A DNA stretch of 64,000 nucleotides from Fimbriimonadaceae bacterium (GTDB lineage: Bacteria > Armatimonadota > Fimbriimonadia > Fimbriimonadales > Fimbriimonadaceae), in assembly GCA_019638675.1 (NCBI GenBank), contig JAHBTE010000001.1, positions 1,458,605-1,522,604 on the forward strand, given 5' to 3'. The stretch's first letter is position 1; each line of letters opens with the position of its first letter. The position numbers were made by a program, and so were the translations under genes. Below are positions 18,147-26,951 of the stretch, piece by piece. The notes under the pieces are model-generated. The model saw only the letters and a list, made by a program, of their open reading frames with translations. It did no database searches and had not been told where the DNA came from.

Positions 18147-19757
18147 TTACATCCTAAACAAGCTGAATCCTTGTTCTTCTACCTTGGCGTTGCGGGCGGC
18201 TTCAATTCCAAGTGCGACGACTCTACGAGTATCGACTGGATCAATGATTCCGTCGTCCCATAGGCGAGCGGTGGCGTAGTACGCACTTGATTCTTCGGCG
18301 TACTTAGCGAGGGTGGGAGCTTTGAAGTCTTGCTGTTCGGCTTCGCTCATGGATTGCCCACTTGCGGCGAGTTGATCCATTTTCACTGTGAGCAATACGT
18401 TCGCCGCTTGTTCACCCCCCATCACGCTGATGCTGGCATTGGGCCACATCCACATTTGGCGCGGGCCGTAGGCGCGCCCACACATTCCGTAGTTACCAGC
18501 CCCGTAGCTTCCGCCGACGATGACGGTGAACTTAGGAACGTTTGCCGTACTCACGGCGGTCACGAGTTTGGCGCCGTTTTTGGCGATCCCTTCGTTTTCG
18601 TACTTGCGACCGACCATGAATCCGGTGATATTTTGTAGGAACAGTAGTGGAATTTGACGTTGGGTGCAGAGTTCGATGAAGTGCGCGCCTTTGAGAGCAG
18701 ACTCGGAAAATAAGATGCCATCGTTGGCCAAGATGCCGACAAGGTGGCCGTGCATCCGAGCGAACCCGCAAATGAGGGTTGTTCCGTACCGGGCTTTGAA
18801 TTCTTGGAATCGGGAACCATCTGTTATGCGGGCGATCACACCGCGCATGTTCATCGGCTTCTTGGTATCCGCCGGAACCAATGAATACAGTTCGCTGGGG
18901 TCGTAGACCGGGTCTTCCGGGGCAACAGGGTCGGTGAGAGAAGGTTTAGGTTTGTGTCCCAGATTTTCGACGATATTGCGGACGATTTCTAATGCGTGGT
19001 GATCGTCTTCGGCGTAGTGATCTGCAACTCCTGAAAGGCGGGTGTGAACGTCGGCCCCGCCTAAATCTTCGGCTGACACTTCTTCGCCAGTTGCGGCCTT
19101 GACCAGAGGAGGGCCACCGAGGAAGATGGTGGCTTGATCTTTGACCATGACGGTTTCATCCGACATGGCGGGCACATAGGCACCCCCCGCGGTGCAGCTT
19201 CCCATCACGCTTGCGATTTGCGGAATTTTCCGCGCTGACATGGTGGCTTGGTTATAAAAAATGCGCCCAAAGTGATTTTTATCCGGGAAAACTTCGCTTT
19301 GTAATGGGAGGAAGGCTCCGCCGCTATCGACTAGATAAATACACGGCAGGTTGTTTTCTAACGCGATTTCCTGAGCCCGCAAGTGCTTTTTAACCGTGAT
19401 TGGGAAATAGGTTCCACCTTTTACGGTGGCATCGTTTGCGACGATAACGCATTCCCGGTTATGGATTCGGCCGATCCCGGTGACAACGCCAGCGCAGGGT
19501 GCGGCATTACCATACATATTGAATCCGGCGAATGTGGAGAACTCTAGGAATGGAGCACCAGGATCAAGCAGAGCATCAATCCGTTCGCGGGCGAGGAGCT
19601 TTCCGCGCGATTTATGCTTTTCGATATTCGCTTCGCCGCCTCCGAGCATGGTCTCGGCGAGCCGTTCGCGGTAAGTCGCCATGGTTTGATCCATCGCGGC
19701 GCGATTGGCCTTGTGCTCTTCGTCGTTGAAGTTGATGCTGGAGGGGATGACTTCCAT
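18147..19757 (-). CDS. Acyl-CoA carboxylase carboxyltransferase (beta) subunit, MCC/PCC type
   Basis: Transfers the carboxyl group from biotin to an acyl-CoA. The 536-residue protein shows the methylcrotonyl/propionyl-CoA carboxylase beta layout. An N-terminal [20 protein letters not shown] is followed by the acyl-CoA site [11 protein letters not shown] and [16 protein letters not shown]. The second crotonase half has [35 protein letters not shown] and a long Met/Gly-rich loop. Substrate (methylcrotonyl-CoA, propionyl-CoA or similar) cannot be fixed from sequence alone. No biotin carboxylase or carrier subunit is nearby; biotin would be attached by birA at 2668. A hairpin ends directly before its start codon. 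Confidence 0.93.
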   Translation of the reverse strand: MEVIPSSINFNDEEHKANRAAMDQTMATYRERLAETMLGGGEANIEKHKSRGKLLARERIDALLDPGAPFLEFSTFAGFNMYGNAAPCAGVVTGIGRIHNRECVIVANDATVKGGTYFPITVKKHLRAQEIALENNLPCIYLVDSGGAFLPLQSEVFPDKNHFGRIFYNQATMSARKIPQIASVMGSCTAGGAYVPAMSDETVMVKDQATIFLGGPPLVKAATGEEVSAEDLGGADVHTRLSGVADHYAEDDHHALEIVRNIVENLGHKPKPSLTDPVAPEDPVYDPSELYSLVPADTKKPMNMRGVIARITDGSRFQEFKARYGTTLICGFARMHGHLVGILANDGILFSESALKGAHFIELCTQRQIPLLFLQNITGFMVGRKYENEGIAKNGAKLVTAVSTANVPKFTVIVGGSYGAGNYGMCGRAYGPRQMWMWPNASISVMGGEQAANVLLTVKMDQLAASGQSMSEAEQQDFKAPTLAKYAEESSAYYATARLWDDGIIDPVDTRRVVALGIEAARNAKVEEQGFSLFRM

Positions 19758-19779
19758 GCCGAGTTTGATGATACTCGGC
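19758..19779 (-). promoter_or_regulatory. Leader hairpin flush with the carboxylase start codon
   Basis: On the minus strand GCCGAGT and ACTCGGC form a 7-bp stem with a loop of 8 bases. The hairpin ends at the base next to the ATG (19757-19755). No Shine-Dalgarno sequence is visible. The placement could influence initiation; its regulatory role is inference. Confidence 0.4.
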
Positions 19780-19844
19780 TGGGACTATGCTCTGCGGGGG
19801 CGATTGTCATTCGTCAGAATTTCGATTGATTTAGGGGGACAAAA

Positions 19845-20495
19845 ATGATTACAACTGCTCTGCTACTTGCGAAATTGCTTGCCACTGAGCCTGAAGTTAG
19901 AACCATGAGCCAGGTTTCTCTTGGCGTTCTTGAGAACAAACTGGTTATCACCAGAACGGTTTTAGAAAGCGGGAATGTGATCTGGGAAGAAAAGACAACT
20001 CAGGACAAGAAAAGCACATGGATTGATCGGCGAGAGTTTAGTGGTACGGGGAGTTTGATTTCTCAGACAATCAACTGGGATTTGGAAGGCCAAGGTGCTA
20101 GTTCTTGGGTTGTTGAAACGAACGAAGAGGGTGGCAAAGTAAAGACTCTTAAATACCGAGGAGAAACGCAGAGTTTAGTAGAAAACGTTGGTAAGGAAAC
20201 TCTTTTAGGTGATCCATCTTTGCTTTGGTGGATGGGGCCGGAGCCGCCTGTGGTTGGGACAAAAGCTACTGGTTCAGTATTTATCCCATTGAATGGATTG
20301 CATAAATTTGAAGTTGAATATGTTAAAGATGTGCAAATAAAGGTGAAAGGTAAGCGATACAATTCTCATAAGCTTGTTAAAAAATTAGGAATTCGCAATG
20401 AGACCTGGTGGGTAGATGATAAGGGATTACCTTTGCTACGTTATTTTTGGTCGAAAGACGAAAGCAATCCCCATCGCATAGACGAAGTTCAGTAG
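19845..20495 (+). CDS. Hypothetical protein with N-terminal hydrophobic leader
   Basis: The 216-residue protein starts with ITTALLLAKLLATEPE, which may be a short signal peptide. It continues as a beta-rich, Trp-containing chain (WDLEGQG, LLWWMGPEPP, NETWWVDDKG). A purine-rich AGGGGGAC box sits seven bases before the ATG. The pattern resembles secreted proteins built from repeated antiparallel strands, but no family is recognised. It converges with pheT, leaving only three bases between the ends, and is divergent from the carboxylase gene. Confidence 0.7.
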   Translation: MITTALLLAKLLATEPEVRTMSQVSLGVLENKLVITRTVLESGNVIWEEKTTQDKKSTWIDRREFSGTGSLISQTINWDLEGQGASSWVVETNEEGGKVKTLKYRGETQSLVENVGKETLLGDPSLLWWMGPEPPVVGTKATGSVFIPLNGLHKFEVEYVKDVQIKVKGKRYNSHKLVKKLGIRNETWWVDDKGLPLLRYFWSKDESNPHRIDEVQ

Positions 20496-20498
20496 TAC

Positions 20499-22532
20499 TT
20501 AGCGTAGAGTTGCGCCGAGCGATTCAAGAGCCGCTAAGATTTTATCGCGGAGGCTATTTGCTTCTTCGTCGGTAAAGTTCTCACCAAGCTTACGAAATTG
20601 CAATGCTATTGCCAGTGAGTGTTGACCATCCGGTACGCCTTTGCCTTCGTACACATCGAACAGCCAGTGATTTTCGAGCGTTTCGCCGCCTGATTTCACG
20701 ATTGCCTGATCAATTTCTGCGTAAGGAACTTCCTTTTTAATGAGGATGGCAATATCTCGGCGGGCGGCGGGGTTGCGTGAAATAGCCTTGCTTGTGGGCA
20801 CTCCTGTTTGCTCAGTTTTGAGCGGATCAAGTGTGATTTCTGCCATTACAGCGGTGGGCGAAAGATCGGTTTTTTCCGCGACCAGCGGGTGAATTTGACC
20901 GAAGATTCCAACTTCGCTTTTGCCGAAAATGATTCGCGCCTGACGGGTGGGGTGGAATCGGAGATCGGTGGTTGTGCGGCGATACGAAACGGGGAGCTGA
21001 ATCGCGTGGGCGATTTGCTCAATCGTGCCTTTGAGCGTGAAGAAATCGGCAGTTGTTGGGTCAGATTCTCGCCAAGTCGGACTTTCAAATGATCCTGAAC
21101 TGATGATTCCGAGTTGTGTGGATTCGGTTTCATCGTTGTGAACTCGCCCAATTTCGAATATATGGATGTTTTCCGCGTTGTTTTTTCGAACCGCATCACA
21201 AAGGGAGGGGAGGATGCTGTTTCGGAGATAAGCCATTTCCGGGCTATGTGGAGTTCGGACTTGGGTGCGGGTTCCTTCGGCATCCAGCGGATGAATGTCT
21301 CTGAGAGAATGCGAAATGCACTGGTCGAGACCGCATCGGAGGGCGGCTTCGCGGATGTCATCGGTGAGTTGTTCAAAGCCTTGAGGGCCGCCGATGGGAG
21401 TTGAACCGATAGGAAGTTCTTCCGGGATGAGTTCGTAACCGTGAACGCGTCCGAGTTCTTCGATCAGGTCTTCTTCTCGCAAGATGTCGGATCGCCAGGT
21501 TGGGGCAACAACTTCCAGAGAATCTGGCGATTTGCCAACAATGGCAAATCCTAATCGGTGCAAATATGACTCGGCTTGGTCGAGCAATATCTCCATGCCT
21601 AACAGTCGAGAAGCTCTCTTTATAAAAACAGTGAGTTGGACGAGTGGAGGTTTTGTGGCGATAACATCAACGATTCCACCGACTGGAGAATTGTTAGTGA
21701 TTTCGAGATAAAGTTCAGCAAATCGGTTCAGCGCAGCGGTGGTGCCTTCTGGATCGACATGGCGTTCGAATCGGTAAGAGGCTTCGGTAAAGAGTCCAAG
21801 TTCCTTTCGCGTTCGACGAATAGAAGTGTTGACGAAGTGGGCCGATTCTAGGAGGCAGCGAGTGGTTGAGGCTGAGACTTCTGTGTCTTCGCCGCCCATT
21901 ATCCCAGCAAGAGCGATTGCTCGCTCTGCATCTGCGATGACCATATGATGAGGATGTAATTCGTGATCCGTTCCATCCAGGGTTTGCAGTTTTTCACCAT
22001 CTAACGCATTGCGAACTATGATCCTTTCGCCTGCTAACTTATCTAAATCAAATGAATGCAAGGGTTGCCCAGTTTCCATCATCACGTAGTTGGTGAGATC
22101 CACGAGAAGGGAAATTGGGCGTTGTCCGATCTGCCGTAGTCGCAGTTGGAGCCATTCGGGAGACGGCCCGTTTTGGACGTTTTCAAAGATGCGGCAAGAA
22201 AACCGCGTGCAGGTTTGGGTTTGGATTTCAGCAGAGGTTTTCGACCAAATATCTCGATTGCCCGTATCGGTAGCAGGGAAACGCTTTTCTGCTCGCAAGA
22301 AGAGTTCAGTCGGAGTAGCGTTCGGAACCTTGGCAAGAAACTCCCGTGCGAGTTGAATCACCGAGGCTCCGTCGCCCCGGTTGGCCATGATGTTGATATC
22401 AAGGACTTTGTCGCCTTCAACTTCGGTGATTTCTTCAAGTTCAAAGCCGGTCATCGTGAGTTTATCGGCGATTTGTTCGGCGTTGAACGAAGTATCAACG
22501 TAGTCGCGGAGCATGGAGTAGGTGAGTTTCAT
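20499..22532 (-). CDS. pheT: Phenylalanine--tRNA ligase beta subunit without the N-terminal tRNA-binding domain
   Basis: Beta subunit of the (alpha-beta)2 enzyme that charges tRNA-Phe. At 677 residues it is clearly shorter than the usual 790-800. The N-terminus KLTYSMLRDYVD and LTMTGFELEEI runs directly into VLDINIMANRGDGASV. In the common form about 110 residues of an EMAP/OB-fold tRNA-binding domain are inserted between these points. The B3/B4 editing region (RIIVRNALDGEKLQTLDG), the B5 domain, the pseudo-catalytic core and the C-terminal anticodon-binding FDX-ACB domain (SRNPAARRDIAIL, ending in NSLRDKILAALES) remain. It follows pheS by 12 bases. Confidence 0.93.
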   Translation of the reverse strand: MKLTYSMLRDYVDTSFNAEQIADKLTMTGFELEEITEVEGDKVLDINIMANRGDGASVIQLAREFLAKVPNATPTELFLRAEKRFPATDTGNRDIWSKTSAEIQTQTCTRFSCRIFENVQNGPSPEWLQLRLRQIGQRPISLLVDLTNYVMMETGQPLHSFDLDKLAGERIIVRNALDGEKLQTLDGTDHELHPHHMVIADAERAIALAGIMGGEDTEVSASTTRCLLESAHFVNTSIRRTRKELGLFTEASYRFERHVDPEGTTAALNRFAELYLEITNNSPVGGIVDVIATKPPLVQLTVFIKRASRLLGMEILLDQAESYLHRLGFAIVGKSPDSLEVVAPTWRSDILREEDLIEELGRVHGYELIPEELPIGSTPIGGPQGFEQLTDDIREAALRCGLDQCISHSLRDIHPLDAEGTRTQVRTPHSPEMAYLRNSILPSLCDAVRKNNAENIHIFEIGRVHNDETESTQLGIISSGSFESPTWRESDPTTADFFTLKGTIEQIAHAIQLPVSYRRTTTDLRFHPTRQARIIFGKSEVGIFGQIHPLVAEKTDLSPTAVMAEITLDPLKTEQTGVPTSKAISRNPAARRDIAILIKKEVPYAEIDQAIVKSGGETLENHWLFDVYEGKGVPDGQHSLAIALQFRKLGENFTDEEANSLRDKILAALESLGATLR

Positions 22533-22544
22533 GCGGATTATTAA

Positions 22545-23540
22545 CTAAGCAAACTGAGCAAGAAAACGCTGGTCGTTTTCTAAGAAATTGCGGAGATCAT
22601 CAACTCCGTACGCCATCATGGGAATGCGTTCTACTCCGAGTCCGAAGGCAAATCCGGAGAATTCTCGCGAATCAACGTTATACTTTTCTAGAATATTTGG
22701 GTGGATCAACCCGGCGCCGCCGAGTTCTACCCAACGTCCGTTAAACAACTTTGGGCTAGAAATTGCGTAGTCAACGCCAGGTTCAACAAATGGGAAGAAG
22801 TCGGGCCGGAACCGCACCTTCACCTCGTCGCCGAACATCGCTTTGGCGAAGACTCCGAGGGTTCCTTTGAGGTGAGCCATCGAAATGCCCCGGTCGATCA
22901 TAAAGCAGTCAACTTGGTGGAATGTGTGGCTGTGGGTTCGATCAACCGCTTCGTTCCGGAAAGTGCGGCCAACGGTGAAGACTCTGAGGGGAGGCTCAGT
23001 GGATTCAAAAACACGGCCTTGGAGAGCAGTGCATTGAGTCCGCAAAACCTTGTCATCAGTCACATAAAATGTGTCCTGTTCATCCATCGCTGGGTGATCA
23101 GGTGGATAGTTGAGTGCATCAAAATTGTATTTGAACTCTTCAAGTTCAGGAGATTCTTTATAGACAAATCCCATAGAACCAAGAACACGTTTGATTTTAT
23201 TTGTTGTTTGTTGGAGTACATGCTCGCGACCGTAGCGTGGGGTGCGACCGGGCATCGTTATATCAATTCGCTCGGCTTCGAACTGCTTGCTTAACTCACC
23301 CACTTTGAGGTCTTGAACCCTGGCATCGAGCATGGATTGCACCGTGTTTTTTGCCTCGTTAATCTTTGCGCCAAAGAGTGGTTTTTGATCGTTCGGCAAA
23401 GCACCGATGCCTTTCATCAGTGCGCTCAGCTTTCCGTTTTTTCCGAGAAAATCGAGTTCAACGGTACGAAGTTCTTCCGTGCTTTTTGCCGCTTGAATCG
23501 CGGCGATTGCGTCATTTTGAACGTGGGTGATTTGCTCCAT
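22545..23540 (-). CDS. pheS: Phenylalanine--tRNA ligase alpha subunit
   Basis: Catalytic class II subunit; activates phenylalanine with ATP. The 331-residue length is normal. An N-terminal coiled-coil region ends near MPGR, and motif 2 is visible as TVGRTFRNEAVDRTHSHTFHQV. FRPDFFPFVEPGVD follows, then motif 3 FAFGLGVERIPMMAYG near the C-terminus. The start codon overlaps the stop of rocD by one base and pheT follows, so the three are probably one transcript. Confidence 0.97.
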   Translation of the reverse strand: MEQITHVQNDAIAAIQAAKSTEELRTVELDFLGKNGKLSALMKGIGALPNDQKPLFGAKINEAKNTVQSMLDARVQDLKVGELSKQFEAERIDITMPGRTPRYGREHVLQQTTNKIKRVLGSMGFVYKESPELEEFKYNFDALNYPPDHPAMDEQDTFYVTDDKVLRTQCTALQGRVFESTEPPLRVFTVGRTFRNEAVDRTHSHTFHQVDCFMIDRGISMAHLKGTLGVFAKAMFGDEVKVRFRPDFFPFVEPGVDYAISSPKLFNGRWVELGGAGLIHPNILEKYNVDSREFSGFAFGLGVERIPMMAYGVDDLRNFLENDQRFLAQFA

Positions 23541-24820
23541 TAACCAGCAACCGCCAGGATTGATTTTTTCACCCGTTCTAGTGCATCCATCAGCAAATCA
23601 TCTTCGATTGTCAACGGAGGCGTTAGGCGGAAGGTGCGGTGCCGCGTTTCTTTGGTGAGAATTCCATTCTTAGTGAGTTCAGCGCTCAGGGCTTTGCTGT
23701 CAACGGTGTCGTTAACTTCAATTCCGATCAGGAAGCCACGACCGCGAACCTCTTTGATTGCGGGATGATCGATGCCGCGCAGGTAGGTAAAGGCTTTTTC
23801 GCCGAGGAATTTGACTCGGTGCGGAATATCGCTTGTTTCGAATTCCGCAAGTGCGGCCAAAGCAACGGCGGCGGCAAGTGGGTTTCCGCCGAAAGTTGAA
23901 CCGTGATCTCCAGGTTCAAAAACTTCCATGACATGGTTTTTACCGACAGCGGCGCTGACGGGGAGAATTCCACCGCCAAGAGGCTTGCCAACGGTGATGA
24001 TGTCTGGCTTCGCTCCTTTTTCATGCATCCAGGCGAATTTATCGCCGGTTCGGTAGAAGCCGACTTGGATTTCATCCCAGATCAGCAAAACGTTGTTGTC
24101 ATCGCATAGCTCACGAACTTCGGTCATCCATCCATCAGGCGGCATCAGGATTCCGCCTTCAGCTTGGATCGGTTCGCAAAGGATGCCAACTGTGTTGGGA
24201 GTTATCGCCGCTTTCAGAGCCTCAATATCACCAAACGGAACGATTTTGAACCCAGGCGTATAAGGGCCGAAGTATTTGGTGTAGGCGTGCTCCGTGCTAA
24301 ATCCGATGATGGTGGTGGTTCGCCCGTGGAAGTTATCTTCAAAGCAGATGATTTCGGCTTTGTCCATTGGGACACCTTTCACGGTGTATCCCCATTTGCG
24401 GGTGAGTTTGATCGCGGTTTCAACTGCTTCTGCACCTGTGTTCATAGGGCATGCGCGATCGAGTTCGCAGAATTCGCAGATTCCTTGCAAAAATAATCCG
24501 ACTTCGGTGTTGTTAAAAGCTCGGGAAACAACGGCAACGTGGTCGAGTTGTTCCTTGAGCGCATTGATTACCTGCGGGTTGAGGTGACCATGAGCGGTCG
24601 CCGAATACGAACCGATGCAATCAACATACTCGTTTCCGGCGTGATCCCAAACCCGGGCGTTCTCTGCTCGCACTAGGTTGACGGGGAGGGGTTTATAGTT
24701 ATGGGTTCCGTACCGATAATTGACCGCAATAGACTCTTCATCGGTCATCGAATCAACGAGGTCACGGAATCCGCCCTGCGCGATTTTTTGCCATAAAGTG
24801 AGTTCTTGTGTGCTGGCCAT
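23540..24820 (-). CDS. rocD: Ornithine--oxo-acid aminotransferase
   Basis: PLP enzyme that moves the delta-amino group of ornithine to 2-oxoglutarate, linking arginine, proline and glutamate metabolism. The 426-residue protein has the class III aminotransferase pattern. The N-terminal block is YKPLPVNLVRAENARVWD, followed by the substrate/PLP region NTGAEAVETAIKLTRKWGY and FHGRTTTIIGFS. DEIQVGFYRTG and the PLP lysine in ITVGKPLGGG complete it. Acetylornithine aminotransferase is the closest alternative, but the N-terminal block and Tyr-rich entry fit RocD better. It leads the rocD-pheS-pheT unit. Confidence 0.88.
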   Translation of the reverse strand: MASTQELTLWQKIAQGGFRDLVDSMTDEESIAVNYRYGTHNYKPLPVNLVRAENARVWDHAGNEYVDCIGSYSATAHGHLNPQVINALKEQLDHVAVVSRAFNNTEVGLFLQGICEFCELDRACPMNTGAEAVETAIKLTRKWGYTVKGVPMDKAEIICFEDNFHGRTTTIIGFSTEHAYTKYFGPYTPGFKIVPFGDIEALKAAITPNTVGILCEPIQAEGGILMPPDGWMTEVRELCDDNNVLLIWDEIQVGFYRTGDKFAWMHEKGAKPDIITVGKPLGGGILPVSAAVGKNHVMEVFEPGDHGSTFGGNPLAAAVALAALAEFETSDIPHRVKFLGEKAFTYLRGIDHPAIKEVRGRGFLIGIEVNDTVDSKALSAELTKNGILTKETRHRTFRLTPPLTIEDDLLMDALERVKKSILAVAG

Positions 24821-24942
24821 GGAGTCATTGTGAAGGTTTAAGGGCCCTCTTGTGAACCCCCATAGGTAGGGCGGCTGATTTCTGCATTTGTCATGTGAAA
24901 TTACCGGGGAGATGTGGAACAGGATATTTACGGGTAGCTAGG

Positions 24943-25578
24943 ATGGCGGAAAAGGCGAAGAAGAAAGGCGGCAAGTTGCCGATCATATTGGTGGCAGTGC
25001 TTGTTGTGGCAGGCGGTGGCTTTTTTGCAATGAGTGGCAAAAAAGATAAGGGTGAAAAGCCGAAGGAGCCACCAGTTGAACTCGGTGCAGTTCAAAGTTT
25101 AGGCGACCAGTTTTTGGTGAATCTCGCCGACGGACGCACATTTTTAGTGTGCAACGTTTCAGTCCAACTTGATAAAAAGGGACACGTCAACGATCCGGCA
25201 GCGGCTGAAGAAGGTGGCGGCGGCGGACACGGAGGCGGTGCAGAGATGACTTTTTCAGTTGCCCGTGATGCTGTCAACACAGTACTTTCAGGCAAAGAAT
25301 TGAGTGAAATCACCAAGAAAGATGGATTGAAGTACCTGAAGCGAGAGATCGCGGCGGCAATCAACCACGCTCTGCATGCGGCTCATCCGGCGAAGGATGG
25401 CGAAGAGGCGACCGATCCTAAGGAAGAATTTAAGAAAGCCAAGGAAGGGCATAGTGGTTCGGCAGAGGAGCATCACGAAGAAATCGACCATGAGTGGTTA
25501 GATGAACTCGGATTTGATGCAGAAAAAGGGCCAGTTCTCAAGGTCTACTTCGACACATTCACTTATCACAAACGCTAA
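24943..25578 (+). CDS. fliL: FliL-like flagellar basal body protein
   Basis: FliL proteins are single-span membrane proteins around the motor stator. This protein of about 211 residues has a Lys-rich cytoplasmic start, one helix (PIILVAVLVVAGGGFFAM), and the periplasmic FliL core: SLGDQFLVNLADGRTFLVCNVSVQL, read in two parts, then ARDAVNTVLSGKELSEIT. Two Gly/His/Glu-rich stretches (EEGGGGGHGGG and the GHSGSAEEHHEE region) interrupt the core. Met at 24943 is chosen over the frame opening at 24895. It stands alone, 13 kb from the flagellar operon, and converges on a glycosyltransferase gene. Confidence 0.8.
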   Translation: MAEKAKKKGGKLPIILVAVLVVAGGGFFAMSGKKDKGEKPKEPPVELGAVQSLGDQFLVNLADGRTFLVCNVSVQLDKKGHVNDPAAAEEGGGGGHGGGAEMTFSVARDAVNTVLSGKELSEITKKDGLKYLKREIAAAINHALHAAHPAKDGEEATDPKEEFKKAKEGHSGSAEEHHEEIDHEWLDELGFDAEKGPVLKVYFDTFTYHKR

Positions 25579-26874
25579 TTAGAGTTCAATCTCTGGCGGG
25601 TATCCGTAACGATCTGGGTCGGGCGAGTTTTCTCGTCCGACCCAGTCTCTTAATGTCGCAAGGGTTGCGGCGGCAAGCATAGCTTGAAACGGAATCGTGG
25701 GTAATGCAAATCGCCCGTTGCCAAAGAAGACGCTGACCACAAATGCAGTGAGAAAAATTTGAGGCAGGGCGACGAAAATCAACCTCCTGCCTGAAGGAGT
25801 GAGCGACCCAACAGCAACTCCCAAAAACATGGCAAACAGCAACGTGCCAGTAAAGATGTTCGTATAGGTTCGGAAACCGAGAAACAATTCCCGTTGGTCA
25901 TCCATGCCTGGCGAAATGAGTTTCTCAGGGTTTGTTTGAAACGCCCAATACGTGATATCTGTTGGAGTGCCGAAAGTGGCTCTAATTTTGGCAGGCACTA
26001 GCGAAAGGGATCTGCCGAAATTTGATTTGATTTCTGCGGTAGCCAGGGATTTGGTTGATTGGTCGTTGGCGACTTCGTTTGCTGGTGTATCAGGCTTTCC
26101 TGGAGGAGTTTGATAGGCTCCAGTTGCATTGGGGTTGTGGCCAATCCACAGGTTGTCGCCCCCGTTGGCGGATACGAATACGAAGTGCCCGTGCGTTCGC
26201 GCGTTTCGGATAATCCAGGGGGTTACGGTGAGCAGGGCGGCTCCTAAGCAGATAGCAATCGCGAAGGGGAGTTTAGGGCGTCGATATTCAGCTTCGGGGC
26301 GAGGAGAGGTCGCCAGCGCAAATGGAATGAGGATTGCTTGTGGACGAACAAGGGTTGCTAAACCGATCCAAAAACCTGTGAACCCCCAACGCACATAGCT
26401 CTGCGACCAAAGAGCGAGATGAACAGCAAGAAGCGTAAGAACAGTGTAGAGAGGCTCGGAAGCGATAATTCCTGAGTAAGCAATCATTCCGGGTGACAGG
26501 GCGACTAGGAGCCCTGTAAAGCTGGAGAGCTTTTTGCTCCCGGTCAGGCGATGAGTGATTGCACCGGTGAGATATGCGGCAAACAGGGTGAGGAGACAAT
26601 TAAGAATCTTGGCGACCAACAATCCAGAGCCAAAAATCTTAAAAACAACGGCAAGAATAAGCGGATAGCCGACGGGCCAATATGCGGTGGGGCCGTGCTC
26701 TGTACGGTAACCCATGAACTGAGAAATATCAGTTGCGCGTTGTAGATACCAGGCAAAGTCAGTTTGAGGTTGGGTGTTGACTTCGCTGAGCCACCAGATT
26801 CTCGCGATAGCGCCGACAAGAAGGATCAGCAGGGCAGGCCAGTGACGATTGAGTATTCGTTCTCCGCTGACCAT
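25579..26874 (-). CDS. GT-C fold glycosyltransferase (ArnT/PMT-like) membrane protein
   Basis: The 431-residue protein has about nine to eleven hydrophobic segments. A conserved-type first loop with TDFAWYLQRA and the downstream AYWPVGYPLILAVVFKIFG are typical of lipid-linked sugar transferases of the ArnT/mannosyltransferase superfamily. In these enzymes the first loop Asp acts in catalysis using a polyprenyl-phosphate sugar. The C-terminal half carries an extracytoplasmic part rich in Asn/Gly. The acceptor is unknown. It lies downstream of the plug-domain gene with a hairpin between them. Confidence 0.85.
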   Translation of the reverse strand: MVSGERILNRHWPALLILLVGAIARIWWLSEVNTQPQTDFAWYLQRATDISQFMGYRTEHGPTAYWPVGYPLILAVVFKIFGSGLLVAKILNCLLTLFAAYLTGAITHRLTGSKKLSSFTGLLVALSPGMIAYSGIIASEPLYTVLTLLAVHLALWSQSYVRWGFTGFWIGLATLVRPQAILIPFALATSPRPEAEYRRPKLPFAIAICLGAALLTVTPWIIRNARTHGHFVFVSANGGDNLWIGHNPNATGAYQTPPGKPDTPANEVANDQSTKSLATAEIKSNFGRSLSLVPAKIRATFGTPTDITYWAFQTNPEKLISPGMDDQRELFLGFRTYTNIFTGTLLFAMFLGVAVGSLTPSGRRLIFVALPQIFLTAFVVSVFFGNGRFALPTIPFQAMLAAATLATLRDWVGRENSPDPDRYGYPPEIEL

Positions 26875-26910
26875 GAACGTATTTTGCCTGGTTTACGGAA
26901 TGAAATGTGT

Positions 26911-26945
26911 GATTGGTCAGCCCCTAATTTTGAAGCTGACCAATC
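26911..26945 (-). terminator. Probable terminator after the plug-domain gene
   Basis: An 11-bp perfect inverted repeat (GATTGGTCAGC at 26911-26921 with GCTGACCAATC at 26935-26945) lies six bases beyond the stop of the minus-strand gene ending at 26952. The downstream T content is weak, so it may be a stabilising or leaky terminator. Confidence 0.5.
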
Positions 26946-26951
26946 GAATGT

